A stretch of DNA of 64,000 nucleotides from Varroa destructor (GCF_002443255.2 NW_019211456.1:20825061-20889060), one strand, 5' to 3'; shown: positions 1-13,969, counted from the stretch's first letter. Notes: generated from the sequence alone by a model not told the origin. A program made the numbers and translations.

Positions 1-1466
1 TCAGGACAATAATATCTATAATTTGACGCATTGCATATCAGACTAATCTGCTCTGTTCCCATAGTCGCGTACACGTTCTGAGCTTAAGGGTGTGCTCCTA
101 AATAGCCTTATTCCAGGTGTTCCATTATAGCTACTACCGTCCGTAATAACATCTGCAATAGAAATGAATGATATAGTGTGACATACCGTAAAGGTAAATA
201 GATCAGTACCATTCCTGTGTTTTGGAAAGATGACAGAACTGTGCAGTGGAATAGAAAATTTAGCACTCATATATCTGATGCTATCTTTTTTGATCGGTCA
301 GAGAGCCACTCGATGCTGACTTTAACATTTTACCTCTTTAATGCAGTCCTCTATTTTACGGTACTTTGTTTAGGTATATGCATTGTGTATAAGTATTTTG
401 CATTGCTGTCTATGTATAATAATAATAGGGCTGTATGGAACATAGTACATAATGTCATAACACAGAACAGGGTAGTTATATCTGGATTTTTTCGGAAGCC
501 ATTCTAAGATTATAGCTAAGCACAAATAGATGTCAACGATAATTGTTTGCATGTGCTAGAAAGATCATTTACGACGGTCATATTTAGTTCAATGTAGTCG
601 CCATCCGCCCGAACTTCACGTTTAATTTCAAACATTCTTTCTTTCGTTCATACTTAATAGTAATCGTGTGTAAGGCGATACTGATAGATGTCAAGTCAGT
701 AGAGCATCGTTGAAATATATAGAGATTCCAGCGAAATTAGCCTGTGGGCCAAAAGGCGCACGAAGATTTAAGAAAACTAATTATTGTAACCTAGTTGGGT
801 AAGCCAATCAGAGGTTAATGCTCGGTTCTTCAGTGGCATGATCAATTTTTATGTGGAAATCCAGGTGTATCAAGAATGGTTTTAAGCAACTTTGTACATT
901 TTCGAGCCATTTAAGTCCAATCAACAGTGACATTTTTTTTTTTTGAAGAAATCCTCCTCAGGTTTTCAGGATGTTGCACGAAAATTGGCAATAACGTAGA
1001 TCGTCGATTCCAAGTAAAAAAATATCGTGGTGGGAATTCGAGCGAAATAAATGTATTGCATAATAGATGATCATTGCTCAAAACACGGAAACGATGCGCT
1101 GTTTGCCACCATAATAAGTCTTTTTCTGCACAAACAACTGGCTATGTTTCAGTTTTCAAAATAGCTAGTGAACAAATGCCCACTACAACAAACAGCCCAA
1201 TAAATCTTCGTCCAGATTTAAATGTTCTGCCCTGTATACACTTACCGTGCACATTTAGTTCCCTCTACTGCCTAATAAGTTAAACTTTATATATTTTAGG
1301 CAATTTTAAGGGATTAAAGCGATAAATCCACTAATAATACAATCAAGCGATGGAAATCACTCGACCCGTAAGAGAGCAAACGGCGTCACATGTCGGTCAG
1401 TTCCGAAAATGCAAACACTCAAAGCCAAAAACATTTTTCCGATGTACCTACGCTATACCCGGACGC

Positions 1467-1487
1467 TACTTACTACTTACTACTTAC
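1467..1487 (+). repeat. Three perfect TACTTAC heptamers
   Basis: The heptamer TACTTAC is repeated exactly three times in tandem. No further copies are seen nearby. Confidence 0.9.
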
Positions 1488-2037
1488 TTTTAAGACAAGT
1501 TTAATACCGAAAGTAGAACCTATTCAACCTGTCTTGCAACGTTGGCAACAACGTTGCCACTGCTCTGTTATCTTATGGTACTGTTCCATTAACTCGCTGC
1601 GTGTCGTCGTTATTGTCACGTTGCAGTTTCTCAATTGGCCTATGATATGTAACTTATGCACGGTTTTATTTATTCCATTACCTCCTTTTATCATAGCTTT
1701 ACTATATATACAAGTCGTCCTCTATTGCTTATACATTTTAAGGAAGTAAGAGATGTGCACGACCCCTTTTACCTTCTATCGACGTCCTGTGTGTGATGAG
1801 AGCAGCTGGTAAAGCTGCGAAGTTTCCTTCGTCCATGCCAAACCATAAGTTCTCTTCTTGTACCCGCCGCCACGCTAGTCAGATTGCATCATAACAAGAT
1901 AGACAAATCATCACCGTTTTCTGGCTTCTACGTAGCAAATTCGTTGCCACAAAACTTTAACTTGTAAAGAAGCTGCCTCGATCGCAAGCGTCAACAGGCT
2001 CTCGATCACATCATTCGCGGGCGTATTCATATATATA

Positions 2038-2041
<4 letters not shown>

Positions 2042-2091
<50 letters not shown>
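2042..2091. repeat. (TA)25 microsatellite
   Basis: Perfect TA dinucleotide repeat of 50 bases, preceded by a shorter interrupted TA tract. Confidence 0.95.
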
Positions 2092-2095
<4 letters not shown>

Positions 2096-4189
2096 GTGAC
2101 AGCTCGACGCGGCGCTCAACCATGTACAAGAGCCATCTTGAATATGACAACGAGAATTTCTGATGCGACGTCCGTTGCCAGGCAAAGAAACGTTATTCCA
2201 CAGTTGTTGGAGCCAGCAAATATGGATATACGACTATATTGTGAGCAGGTAAAATAGAGAGAAAAAAAAACAGTCTAAGGAGACCTACAAGTCGTTGTAA
2301 GTGACACCAATGTCATACCTTTTTGTAAACCATTTCAGTCGATTCTCAAGCTAATACGACGAAGGAGATAAAATTGCAGATCAAGATTGTCCACTTGCCG
2401 GAAGGGCGTCTATTCTCAGAGGGAACGTGGCTCAACATGGTAGAGCTCAAAAGGGAATGATAGAGAATAAAAAAAAATGAAACTTACGATCGCCAATCAA
2501 ACAATGGAGATCGACCTCTCCATAAATACCATTATTGTTACCGTTTATTTTTAAAATGATAAGCTTGTGCGATATAATTCTTGACCTTTAATTGAAGGTA
2601 ATTTGGTAACAACCGTAGCACAAGCTCATTCTTAAAGAAATATAAGGCCCGTAAGTGGATTCTTGTTGGTATGGGTACGTAATTAAATATGCCATACCGT
2701 AAATGGAGAGGTGGGTGCGCAGCCACAGTTATAGTGGTGATCGGTAAAAAGGCTGAGGATCGGATTGATCATGCAAAGCATACGCCCGGCGAACTTCTAA
2801 GCCGACTATGCCTGCACCAGGACTATAAGCAGTAACCTAAATAGATATTTCGAGCCTTACAACCCTCAACTGCACTAGCATTGCGTGAGGCCATATCAGC
2901 GGTGATGCGCAGTTACTATCACTGTCTTGCAACGTCACTCCACGAATGGAAAAGACGCAGTATATTGTGAACTACTACATGTCCGCGTCATAACACTCGA
3001 GTAGAAACAGCAGTCTATTTACATAAGAGTTAATGCATTTAAAGTGAATTGATAGCTACATCCTAAAATAGTCCAAAAATGGAATACCCAGACCCACAAC
3101 AACAACAGGTGATTCTACATTGAAAATTCCTGAACACAGGAAATGATAGTGGTATATCGGGCAAGCTTCATTTAGCTTGAACGGCTAGTGCCACAAAAAT
3201 ATAGATAATCAATAAAGAAGCTTATTCTATATTATTAGCACATTATGATTACCATTATCAGCGAGCAATAACATTCGTGTGATTTCTATAATCTATTTTT
3301 CAATTTATGTAGTAGTTAAAACAATGAGCAGGAATCCTGATTGGGACGCGTTTCAACTCCCCGTTCAGACATACGGGACACATGACTTCGGCTGATTGTT
3401 ACGTTTAAACAAGGTTAGGATGTTTTTGTGCTTTCTGAGAACAGTCGTTGCGCTACGTGTTATTGCTCGAAGTTCTTCCGGCGGATCGACACGTGATCCT
3501 TTCCCTTTCCATGTACAACCTATTTATATATGTTTTCCTCGCAAACTTTGCATCCTAGGTTCCGTTTCCTAGGTGAAGACCCCCCAGCAGAGCATTCAAT
3601 TTCTGCTGCAATCTACATATCCCTTGCGTGAGTGTAAGCACACGAAACGCCTTTTTCCACGCGACGCCAGAACCATATTGTGTTGCACCTAGCTCATCGC
3701 TTAAATTAGGCAGAACTCACCGTCAAATTAGTAGATGCCATTAGTGTTTTATACGATAGTAATAAAGTAGTCTTCGCATTTTTATCGCTATTTTCTAATA
3801 TAATCTCCGGAATGAGTCTTTGCGATCGAACAGACTATTCCGTCTTCATATTTCATAAAGTCAGGACGAAACCTTAATGGTCGTGCCTATTTATCGTTAT
3901 CGTATACGTTTACTTACCAGAAGATTTTTGAACGCTACATCTAGAGGCGTCAGTTTGGCGCGTATCGCAAAAAGTAGTTTTTTAGCTGACTTATATATAC
4001 TATCTTTTCGTTGCTATTAATATACCGACAAAGCTAGTCATAGGAATCTTGGCACACTGTTTTTTTCTGGAGCTCTTGGCCTCTTCCGGCGAATTACGTG
4101 TGCTTGCGCTTACATTTTTGCATTAAACGGCCTTGAAATGGTCTCTAAAAATAGACTAGAGGCCAGTCACGAACACGAGCCTGTGAACT

Positions 4190-4245
4190 GTTATCGTAAT
4201 GGTATTGGACGCTTCACTCGGTTCGCTGGGTTCAAATACGGGTAA
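4190..4245 (+). mobile_element. tRNA-like head, possible SINE fragment
   Basis: A D-arm-like stretch, CGTAATGGTATTGGACGC (4195-4212), is followed by a B-box-like GGTTCAAATAC (4229-4239) with the T-loop flanked by GG and GG. The anticodon-arm region between them is short and poorly paired. It resembles the tRNA-derived heads in introns 2 and 5, but it is degraded and could be chance. Confidence 0.3.
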
Positions 4246-5848
4246 AAAAGCTAATTCTGAATATGAGCCCGCTGAGTCGAGCGTCAGGCTCACGATTTTC
4301 GTTTCGTCAGTCTTCACTGACGTAGAAAAATGACAGGTTAGATTAGAACCATTGCTGCCTTTCCTACGTGAACCTATTGTGGCTCATTTAACAGTGGCAT
4401 TCTCCTCAAAAATATTATGAAAAATTATTGCGTCGTATCTAATGGCTGATGTTAATAGAATGAATTAATGAAACGATCGAAACTAGCCGAGAGTCGAATG
4501 CGGATACCCAAATATCTACATCAATACATGGCAGGTGACGAATGTCACCGTACCGTACCATTTTAGGCTGTCCCGATACTAGCACTGCCTTTTCGTGGTG
4601 AGGTTAACCGTGAGCTTTGGCCAAGCCTGATCTAGGACATGTGATTACGTCGCATTCATATGTATAGACAATCTGTTTTAAGTCTGGTTGTTTCGTTACG
4701 ATACGTTTTGGCAAGGCCTCGATTGTTAAATACCTCGTAGGAGTTTCTCCAACCTTGATTCATTTTCTATCGTTAAAAATGTACTGATAAATGCACCTGC
4801 CATGAACCTAGAGACTAACCTGAAGGTCGCATAGTTTAGAGAAGGAAGGCCCCAGCCGGATTCGCCGTAGGCAGCGCGAACGTTCGAAGCTCTCCCCGTA
4901 TAGCGCGGAGCTACCGATTCGTATCGAGTTCAATGAAGCACACTATACAGATCCAGGAGAGATGACAGCCACTGCAATAAAATAAAGTTGAATCAAGCAA
5001 GTGAGTTCTCGCTTGACCGAACACACGACGCTATCAGACGTATTGCGCAATGGAAAGCCTCTCTGTAATCTGTATTTCGTCAGGGAAAACCATTGTGCGT
5101 GCGTAGAGACAAAAACATACTGCGAATGCAAAATAGAATGTTATAAAATGGGCATAAACTACATACTATAAAGATATTTGAAATTTCAAAACGCCGTAAA
5201 GCTGACAATGGTTTAATCGAATGTATTGTACTTTACATGTATGTGTGTTATAGCATACGGAACAGGTCTTTACAAGGCAAAATTATTCGGCTCTAGACTT
5301 CCGAGCAGTTTCGACACGGTCTCCTTTAACCAGCGAGGAGCTAGGTACAGGCTCGTCTTAGTAGGGATGGATCTGAGGTTCTGTTTAGCAGGCTGTGAAG
5401 CACGAACAAACCCCGGGTAAACAAGCTTCCGAACAGGAAATGAAGCGAAAAACTAGTTATCCTCAGACCGAAACAACAACCGGTCATTCGCCCGGTTGGA
5501 ACACTGCCATTCTGATAACATATGCTAGAGCGAGAGAAATATCTCTCTGTTTGTTGCTAATTTACGCGTCTATACTACAAACAAGCAACTTTTAAAACAT
5601 TGTGCTGGTAGCGTTTTTAACTTATGCTTTTGTATGTAACTAAAGCTTTGTCTATGCAAACGATATTGGTGTGGCAAGACACTGACATTAATCGGAAGCT
5701 ATCGGTAATTGCTTTATTTCGATTTTTAAAAGTGTTTCCTTCGCCGAAGGTGAACTCGAAGCGTAGCCCTTGCTATCAATAACATAACAAGGCATATCGC
5801 ATCGTAAAGGAGATACGAAATAAGCCTATCAGTTCGTTTATGATATAG

Positions 5849-5889
5849 TTTGACGCGATATAGATTGACTATATAGTTATATCGTCAAA
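5849..5889. repeat. Short hairpin with a 2-base bulge
   Basis: TTTGACG-CG-ATATA on the left pairs with TATATCGTCAAA on the right apart from the CG bulge. The sequence between is AT-rich. Confidence 0.6.
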
Positions 5890-6425
5890 TATGCCCTGAC
5901 AGAAATACTAATTTCTTCGAACATTGTGTTTACATATGTAACTCAAGATTGATGCTGTCATTACGCCATAGTATAGCCCCCTCCGAACGAGATTTTCTCT
6001 AAATCTACGCTAAAATGCGTAGGTTGAAAGGGAAGTTATTATACATAGATGTACCTATTCGCTTAGAGCGTGCCCGTTGACGAGAAAATTCTTCTTACGT
6101 AGTTTTTATATCAACATAGTCTGGTTATAGGGGAACTTTCTTGGGACAGGTGTAAACTTGCGCATCTAAGGAAAGTGAGCACATGGAAACAGAATGCTAC
6201 CTGTTATGTAACTGTTTGTCTACTGATCAATTAGAGATCGATGTTTAATCTGCGAAAACGTGCTTCCATTCCGCGTAGATTACGCTATACAAACATTCAA
6301 ATCTGACCTTATTGAAGCCGAGTTGAAATGAATTTAGATATACATATATATCCAGGAGCTATAAGTCAAGCTCGGATTCATCGTGTTCTGTTCTACCAAC
6401 CGTCCGAAGAAGAGCGAGATCGCAT

Positions 6426-6474
6426 ACTTTATCGTTGACATTGAATTACCAAAAGTCAATGTCAACGATAGAGT
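6426..6474. repeat. Near-perfect hairpin, 19-bp stem
   Basis: A perfect 15-bp inverted repeat has arms 6430-6444 (TATCGTTGACATTGA) and 6456-6470, with an 11-base loop. Four more pairs outward, one of them G-T, bring the stem to 19 bp. The size is near that of a short hairpin RNA, but no transcript is known. Confidence 0.8.
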
Positions 6475-7079
6475 CGATTTGTGTGCTGAGTTTTGAGCAC
6501 CGAATTGATACACCGGAGAAGCCCGACAGCTGTTTTCCGAAACACATTGAGAAAAGACGAAACATCAGTTGCTGTCGTGGCTCTGCGAGAGGGCATAGAG
6601 TTCGACGTAAGAGTAAAGGTTGAGAAGACAAGACCCGTACAGTGAAACTGAAAAGCTATACTGCGAACCCTCCAACCGTATGCCCTCCGTCAAAGTATCG
6701 CCCTCAGTATATCGATCATGGCGCATCAACCACCGAGTCATCGATGGGGGTTGGTAATGCATGTTGCGGGAACGATGGTGAATCGATGGATTCACCCTCA
6801 ATGAAGATACCAAACTAGTCCAGAGGAATCGCAACTAGTCCTGCCAAAAGCAGTCTAGACTCCGATGTTCCTAAGTTGTCATTGGTGCTACCCGAATATC
6901 AGCAGAACCGAACGCCGACTAATAGTATGCTTTTTCCCAACAGGAAAATATGTGTTGCAACATGAGCCTGCAAGCGTTTGCGACGCGTGTTGGTTTGTGG
7001 AGGAGAACCACGGAAACGCGTCCCTCTTCACTTTGTTCATCAGAAATCAGCGAATCCTGGCTAGGAGTGAGCATTAACC

Positions 7080-7285
7080 CTATAGGGCAAGGTGAACGGC
7101 CGTTATGACTACGAATATTGTTACGACAATAAGCTTCGAACCGTTGGTGGGTCTGGATACCTGGGTCTATTGCCATGGGCCTATACAGGATACCCCGGTC
7201 GCGCCGAAGACTAGCGGTTGAGCTATATGTTAGTCGGCTTGGGAATGCCACCGTGCCGGTACACAAAGAAATCACGTGACTACCA
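7080..7285 (-). mobile_element. Possible tRNA-derived SINE, minus strand
   Basis: Reading the minus strand from 7285, there is GGTGGCATTCCCAAGCCG, resembling an A box, then a pairing GACTA/TAGTC around the stretch ACATATAGCTCAACCGC, then a degraded B box with the pattern GGGGTATCCTG, then GC-richer unique sequence. The order is that of a tRNA-derived SINE. The identity rests on pattern alone, with no copy to compare. Confidence 0.25.
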
Positions 7286-7560
7286 AAGTCTAGGGAGAGA
7301 AATCTAAAGTTCTTGACGCTAGAGTATATCGACTGCGAGATGGATGAGCTATTAATTCATTTTCTCATCTAACTCGTCGGTTTGGCACACTTTAATCAAG
7401 GTATGTTTTTACATCATGATGGTAATGTACTGGTTTCCCTTTCAGTTGGAAATAAGACTTTCCGTGGTGCTAAAATCTTCCCGAACGCGTGCTAAAACAG
7501 ATTCCTACAGTAAACTCTACTAATTGACGCCAGCTACTGTGTTATCAAAAAAATGGTCCG

Positions 7561-7589
<29 letters not shown>
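7561..7589. repeat. (TA)n microsatellite
   Basis: Perfect TA repeat of 29 bases. Confidence 0.95.
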
Positions 7590-7594
<5 letters not shown>

Positions 7595-8450
7595 CAAAAC
7601 CACGTGCTGCGGATCGTTTGCAGAGTAGCACTAAAGAGAAATATACATAACTTGACTGTAGTGTTGAAACTACGCTATTAAAGTTGTCTGTTTGTAAGAT
7701 TGTTGCCGAATCTTCATCGGTGGATGCGAAGTCAAACATGCAGAACGAGAGTTGAATAACTTAAACTTATCAGGAGTATGTGACGAACGATTGCCTTCAA
7801 ATATCATGCACAACTAAGCACAATACCTTCCAAAATCTTGAGAAACTTATTTGATTTCTCCACTTACGCGTTTGACCTGTCGCTTTCACAATACCATGCC
7901 TGGTCATCAGTAAGCATTATGTTTAGTGATAAACTTATTTTGCTCAAGCGTCAAAGATGAGCGCCACACTGGGGCTATACAAGATAAGCCCGGTTACACT
8001 CGATGGAGCTGATTGCACGTAAATTAGATTACTAAAACCATCGTAAAACAAATACTAAAACGTTGGTAAGAGCCACTGAGTAAATGTTGTGCGCTTTAAT
8101 TAGGACTTCCAAAAACTACCCGGTTGGTTCACTACCGCTGTTATTGACATTGCCATAAAGCCATAAACATGGAAACACCTGTGCACGCTAAGATGAAGGC
8201 TGGGACCTGAATGACGTGGCAAGAGGTGTTGATGGCGCCTAGTATAAAAGAACGTCTGGCACATAACAGCGAGTTAGAAACAAGCTGCAGATTTCCTTTT
8301 CGAAGCTAGAAAAATAGCATTAGCCTGGTAGCCCGTACTCTTTACGCAATCGATATGGCGCTAGTGGTAAATTTGCAAGCTGTAGAATCGGACCTAAATT
8401 TGACCGTCAATATTCGTCGGTGTGTAACAGGCCTTACAGACACGGCAACT

Positions 8451-8496
8451 AAACCCCGAGATACATGCTAGATTAGTAGCCTGTATCTCGGGGTTT
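8451..8496. repeat. Near-perfect hairpin, 15 + 4 bp stem
   Basis: Arms 8451-8465 (AAACCCCGAGATACA) and 8482-8496 are exact reverse complements. Inside, one mismatch is followed by GCTA/TAGC closing a six-base loop, so 19 of 20 positions pair. Confidence 0.85.
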
Positions 8497-9030
8497 GTCC
8501 ACACGCGTAAAAAAATTTAATGTGATTGGATTACGGTTGTTTGTCATGGGGGTTGTCCCAGTTAGCTTCAAACATAGCAAACGAACATTGAGTTCGAGGG
8601 GTATTTCGACAATTGCGTGGGTTGATCCGGATGAACTGATTCGGGAAGAGGAACGATCAGTCAGGAAAGGCATGATACTAGCCAACATGATGGTATATTT
8701 ATGTACGAAAAACACGGAAAGATGAAAAAATTGCTGATTTAGCCGTTACGCGTACATCATTGGCGTGTTGAGATCCAAACGGACCATCGTAATATGACTA
8801 TTTGGTTTTTTATTTTAAAATATTTTTTTGCATTCAGTTTATACATGAATAAATGAATTGTATGAAATTAAAAGCTATCAAGAGCTATGTAGCTTAATAA
8901 GGTCTAAAAGTAGCTTATTCTGTACCAAAAAAAAGCGGCCACAGGAATCACTCTTGAAATAGTTCTCTGGGATGGTGGACACACAGTTGTATTAGACAAA
9001 ACTCAACAGTTTAGCCTTCTTGTTGCTGTC

Positions 9031-9051
9031 ATATATATATACATATATATA
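9031..9051. repeat. Interrupted (AT)n tract
   Basis: Two five-unit AT runs separated by a single AC step. Confidence 0.85.
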
Positions 9052-10211
9052 GAAGCACCTATTGGCTGCACATCAGTCGCTACTAGCATTCTGGAACAAC
9101 GGCTGGCCTTTTTTGCTACGAGAAGAAAAGGTTCCCTGGGGGCTCTTCCGAGAAACCCTTCTTGCTTATGGCCATAAAGTGACGCTAGCGGCCAGGCTCG
9201 TTGGCGTCAAAAACTATACATGACAGCGCGTCCACATTCGTTATCTTTACACGTATTCAATCAACATAACTGACAGTGATTATATAAACTTTGTCGTCTG
9301 GCCAGAAGGGCGCACAGAGATTGTAAAGCTGTTTGGCTAACGCTTAACCGCTTGTCCAGCGATGAAGTCCGCTTTCAGTTCATTTTAGGACCATATGTCG
9401 GAAAATCTATGCTTTGAAGAGTCGGAATTATTTCGAGCTGTAAAAGACCCTTCTTCCGGAGTCAAGACCAGTACTCGCAAGCAAAGAGATCTGAGCAACG
9501 AATTCTCAAAACAAGGCATTGTTCTGACACTACCCCAAACAAGGCAGCTGAACGCAACCTGATCAGAAACAGAGCACCTGCAGGAAAAGCTCATACTGGC
9601 TCTTCGCTAGGCGGTATCGTTCAACGACTGCCCTCGTACCGATTCGTTTCTTCCATAGTAGTTTGAGGTCATCTTTCTCGTTTTCCCCAAAAGGCAACGG
9701 TAACGCTGATAAGCGATACGTTATAATTAAAGAAAACAACACGGCTTTAGACAGAACCACTGCTCCATGACAGGGTGCTTTACGCTGTTAGACGACATCA
9801 AGCGCACTTCGACGAAGTCGTCGCAAACATTATTTGCAGCGCTAGTGGATGCGAAGCGGCCATCGATTCAGCCCTTTAGATCACTTGGCTAAGGATACCG
9901 ACAAATGTAGGTATATCACCAAATATCCTAAACTTATTGGTATCTATCCTACAGGGAAACAGGATCAGGATCGACGATGGAGTTGTCCTTCTTCTCCCAA
10001 ACCATACGATTAGCTTGAGGAGATAAACTTAGTTGGTTACTGTTCTCAGTCTTAGGATCTGCTTGGTATGATTCGGGGCAGACGCGGCCTTATCCTATCC
10101 AGATCTAGTCATCTACGGGTGTAGCCAGTTCTAGGTAAAGCAATCCTTGATCAAGCTGTTCGTTGCTTCTTGTGGTGTGTGTGTGCTATGAAGTTTAGTC
10201 GTGATTATTTT

Positions 10212-10215
<4 letters not shown>

Positions 10216-10263
<48 letters not shown>
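10216..10263. repeat. (TA)24 microsatellite
   Basis: Perfect TA repeat of 48 bases. The short ORFs that cross it on both strands are repeat artefacts with alternating Ile-Tyr. Confidence 0.95.
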
Positions 10264-10268
<5 letters not shown>

Positions 10269-10946
10269 GCCTCCGAGTATGGCTTCTCCACCAAATGTGC
10301 CGGTTCTCCACTTTTCTACACGAATGAAATCCCATATATCGGTCACTCCCAACTACTAAAAACACTTGCCTCAAGGATAGAAATAATCTGATCGGGACAA
10401 AATCGGACAGGCCTCCAGTTTTTCAATAGCTTGGAGGTGTGTTGTTTCTAAAGAACTGTATCTCTTTATTGTACGGCTCGGAACAAACTCCTTTACTACC
10501 GTCCACATTCATTAACGAGCCAAGGAAACGCTTGGGCCATTCTGCGATGCCCCTTCAACGACATGCTCGCAACTTGGAACTACGAATCTCCGAGATCAAT
10601 TCCAAATTTGTAAACTTAGGAGCAGTCAGCGATGATGTGTGGAAGAAAACAAAACAATCTGATAGAAATGTTGTGACGAGCTTAATAGTTCAGGGATACT
10701 ATGACAAACTCTACAATTCGGTAGGATGCCATGGACGTGGCTTTGTTTGTGTTGACCCATTGCAAACTTTTTCGTGGGAAATATTAGTTGGGCGATTGTG
10801 CATACGTAGCCCCATAGGGCAGTCTGAATTAGAAACGAATCGATCTGATATGCGATCCTACTCGCTTATTCCCTGGAGCTGTTCGGACTCGATCCTACCT
10901 AGAAATTCCCTTATATGTGGTACACACAAGTGCGTAAATAGAATTG

Positions 10947-10980
<34 letters not shown>
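10947..10980. repeat. Compound (AT)n(AG)n microsatellite
   Basis: An AT run changes abruptly to AG units up to base 10980, immediately after the 173-codon ORF ends. Confidence 0.95.
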
Positions 10981-13969
10981 TTATAGCCGTTGCCTATTTA
11001 GCGCTATTTAAAGACTAATAACAAATTCAGATATACAGCGTGCTTGAGTTTCAACATTCATTGTGGTTCTTTTGCTGGCATATAGATAAGTTAAGGCTTG
11101 GTGGGCAGTGAAAGGTAGAATAGGTTTTCTCGGTTTTTTTCAAATGTGATCGCTAAACAAATCTTCCAGTCTTTATTAGAAAAGTTTGGTGCGACCCAGA
11201 TAATGATAACCCAGGTTTTCCCTTTTGATGGGTCGTGTTGGGTAATATGTTACCACAAATGCAATTTTGATACCATATCAAAAAAGCCATTATTCTTGTT
11301 GTGTTCAACTCTTATTCCAACCGTACAACATGACCGATTCAACGTATCATATTAGGGCACCAAAAACGCCTCCTGTTAACAGCCATTGACTAACTAGCCA
11401 GTAACTAGCACCAACTTTAAACTGTAAGAAACTATAACCCAGTTAGAATTTTGTTTACGAGAAAAGTTTGCGACGAAATGGTGCAATTTTGGTCGATAGG
11501 GGGATAGATCTGCTGCATCTATCCTCCTATTGACTCCCAAGAGAATCGCATTTTCCGCGAAAGCTGGCTTTTGTAACGTCCGCTGAGGGGATGCTTTCTA
11601 TACAAGAGAAGCTCGGAAGTCTCGGTTAATTCAGGAGCGTTCGTTAGCTGAGCTTCTAGGTTAGATGGTACACGCTTTATTTTTGGCTTAGCATTACTAT
11701 ACTTTCCCAATTCGTGATTAACTAGAAAGCAGAAATTTATTACTATTCTTTGGTTATATAGTGAAATAAAAACATTTTAAGACATCCGCATTTGCTTCAT
11801 ACCATATACTGAATATAGAAATAAGGCAAGGTTAGAACGTACAAGTAGCAGGCGTTACTTCGGATCAGCAGAATTCGACTTTTTTTAAAGTAGTCCATAT
11901 TCGTATGAGCGTTTTCGGTTAACGTAAAATATATATATTTTAAATGTTAATTACCGTATATTTAAATGAAGCTACAGCTATATTGTCGTACGTCACCAGT
12001 CTGTTTTGCATCTAATTAAAAAAAATCAAGCTTATATTAAAATAAAGAGCACATTAAATACAAAATGAGATATCTTTTTTGAAACAAGCTAAAAACAGCT
12101 TACAGATATATAAACAAGTTCCAAATAATAAAATCGGTGTTGATAACATTTTTAGGTAACATCTTACGTAATAGCTAAAATGTTGTACGAAGGTGGTGTA
12201 AGGTATTTCAAGTAACTCTTATGGGAGACAGTGTGATACAGCCTTTAAGGTCATACCCTATCTAAGCTACTTAACTATCTAAACCTCTTCTTACGCTACA
12301 GGAGCTATACTCAAGTGATCGAGCAAACGTATGGACTAAGGGCCGGCATCGAATAGCAAGGCGTGAATTGGGCTGGTCAATAATTTGCCAAGCAATCAAT
12401 AGTGGGAGCATTATTAAGCAACGGCTCTATAGCCAAGCCGAGCTTATACACTATATGCGATCTTAAGTCTTACCAAACAAGCTTAAGCTTCACTAAGGAG
12501 TGTCTTGATGCATTGCTAGAAACCTCATAGTTTAACACTGATCCTATGAAGAAGGGAAATCCTTAATTTTCAACCTTTTATTATGTGTAGTCCTAGAAAT
12601 CAGACAAGTGGGGCGGACCTCGAGAGTCTAGACATGCTGAATGATGAACACATTATTACAGGGTGTCGTAGCACATAGACTAAATGTTTGATTATTCTTT
12701 ATGTGGAAGAACTTCGGTGTACAATTTTTTGTTATGCTAAAATATTTGTGTAGTTTTACAGACAACATCTCCAACTCTCAGAAGGCCTGCGACATCGGCC
12801 TTGCAGCAAACTGCACGTAATCCTGTTCCTGATGAAATTCACGGCCGAGAAGATGTCAGTTAATCTACGTCCTAGTTAAACTTTTACGAATATGCAAAAT
12901 GTTTTAAAGCTAGAAGTAAATCTTTAGGGAGCGTTAGAGTTCAGTAAGCGAACGATTCTGCTTCCAATGGAATAGTACTCATTGTAAATAAAAAAAAGGA
13001 AAACAACCAGCAGTAGTTAGTCCCATAACGAAGACTGTTGCCTCACCATGCGTAACTCTTTAGCTTCCAAATAAAACTGCTTTCCCTAGGACTTTCTAGT
13101 TTAGCTGGACTTAAGAGTAATAAGCTTAAAGTTAAGGGTATGTCACCTCGTCTCCAATGACGTTGGCTAAGATAAATTTAATTGTGAGACGCAGTAGGAT
13201 TACATTTTTTAACATGACTTTAGTGCCATTGTAGAAGTAACCGAGTTTCTAGCTGAATTGCATGTTTAAAGATTATTCGCCCAATATGCTGGTAGAATAG
13301 CCATCGCTAGCCATGACCTACGTTTCGTGCAGACAATGGAAAAAGTGCTATAGGTTTTTCAAGAACCAAGCTGTTCCCAGATCTTTGTCGCGATCGAAGT
13401 CACTAAATAAGATCGACAAAATCGATTTTCGTTCTTCTTTCCTATCACTTCGTTATTCTTGTGCAGCTTGCTAACGGAGGGGTTAAGTATCATTCGGTTA
13501 GCCTTCTGGATTATTTTCTTTAATGAAAACCTTTTTCAATGAAGTAGCCTTCATAGGCTAAAAATACTTCTAAAATGTATGTACCTATTTTTTGTAGATA
13601 TTAGGTGCGTTATGATTACTTGCTACTTGACCATTTGTTTTCTGAACAAGGCTGAAAACTGGACAATTTGAGAAGCTCTCAGGCAATACTATTTTGAAGT
13701 TGAAAAATTGATCGTAATAAATTGTAACTTAACCTTACTATTTGACCTTCTACAGTTTATTTACTTGACAGGCTCAAATATTTTATAATTGAACAGTCTC
13801 TTAATCAAAGAAAAAAAAGCAAATTTTGCTGTCTAATATGGCGGTCGTCTACATGCACACACCCCTTCTTCATCTTTCCTGTTTAAACAGTATTACTGAC
13901 GCGGTTACGCATTTCGCGAAATGACGTCTCTCAGCTGACTTTTTTCACTTCTGGCGAAATTAATTTCAG

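Larger units (their letters stand above)
1..10130. other. Upstream AT-rich DNA without a recognisable gene, part 1
   Basis: I see no exon or domain here. It holds a TACTTAC triplet repeat (1467-1487), (TA)n at 2042-2091 and 7561-7589, an interrupted TA tract at 9031-9051, SINE-like tRNA heads near 4195-4240 and (minus) 7140-7285, and hairpins at 5849-5889, 6426-6474 and 8451-8496. ORFs up to 119 codons occur, with no recognisable product. Confidence 0.5.

Noticed and set aside
2330..2460. Possible mariner transposase scrap
   Set aside because: Only a vague resemblance over about 20 residues; no DDD/DDE block or terminal repeats were found.
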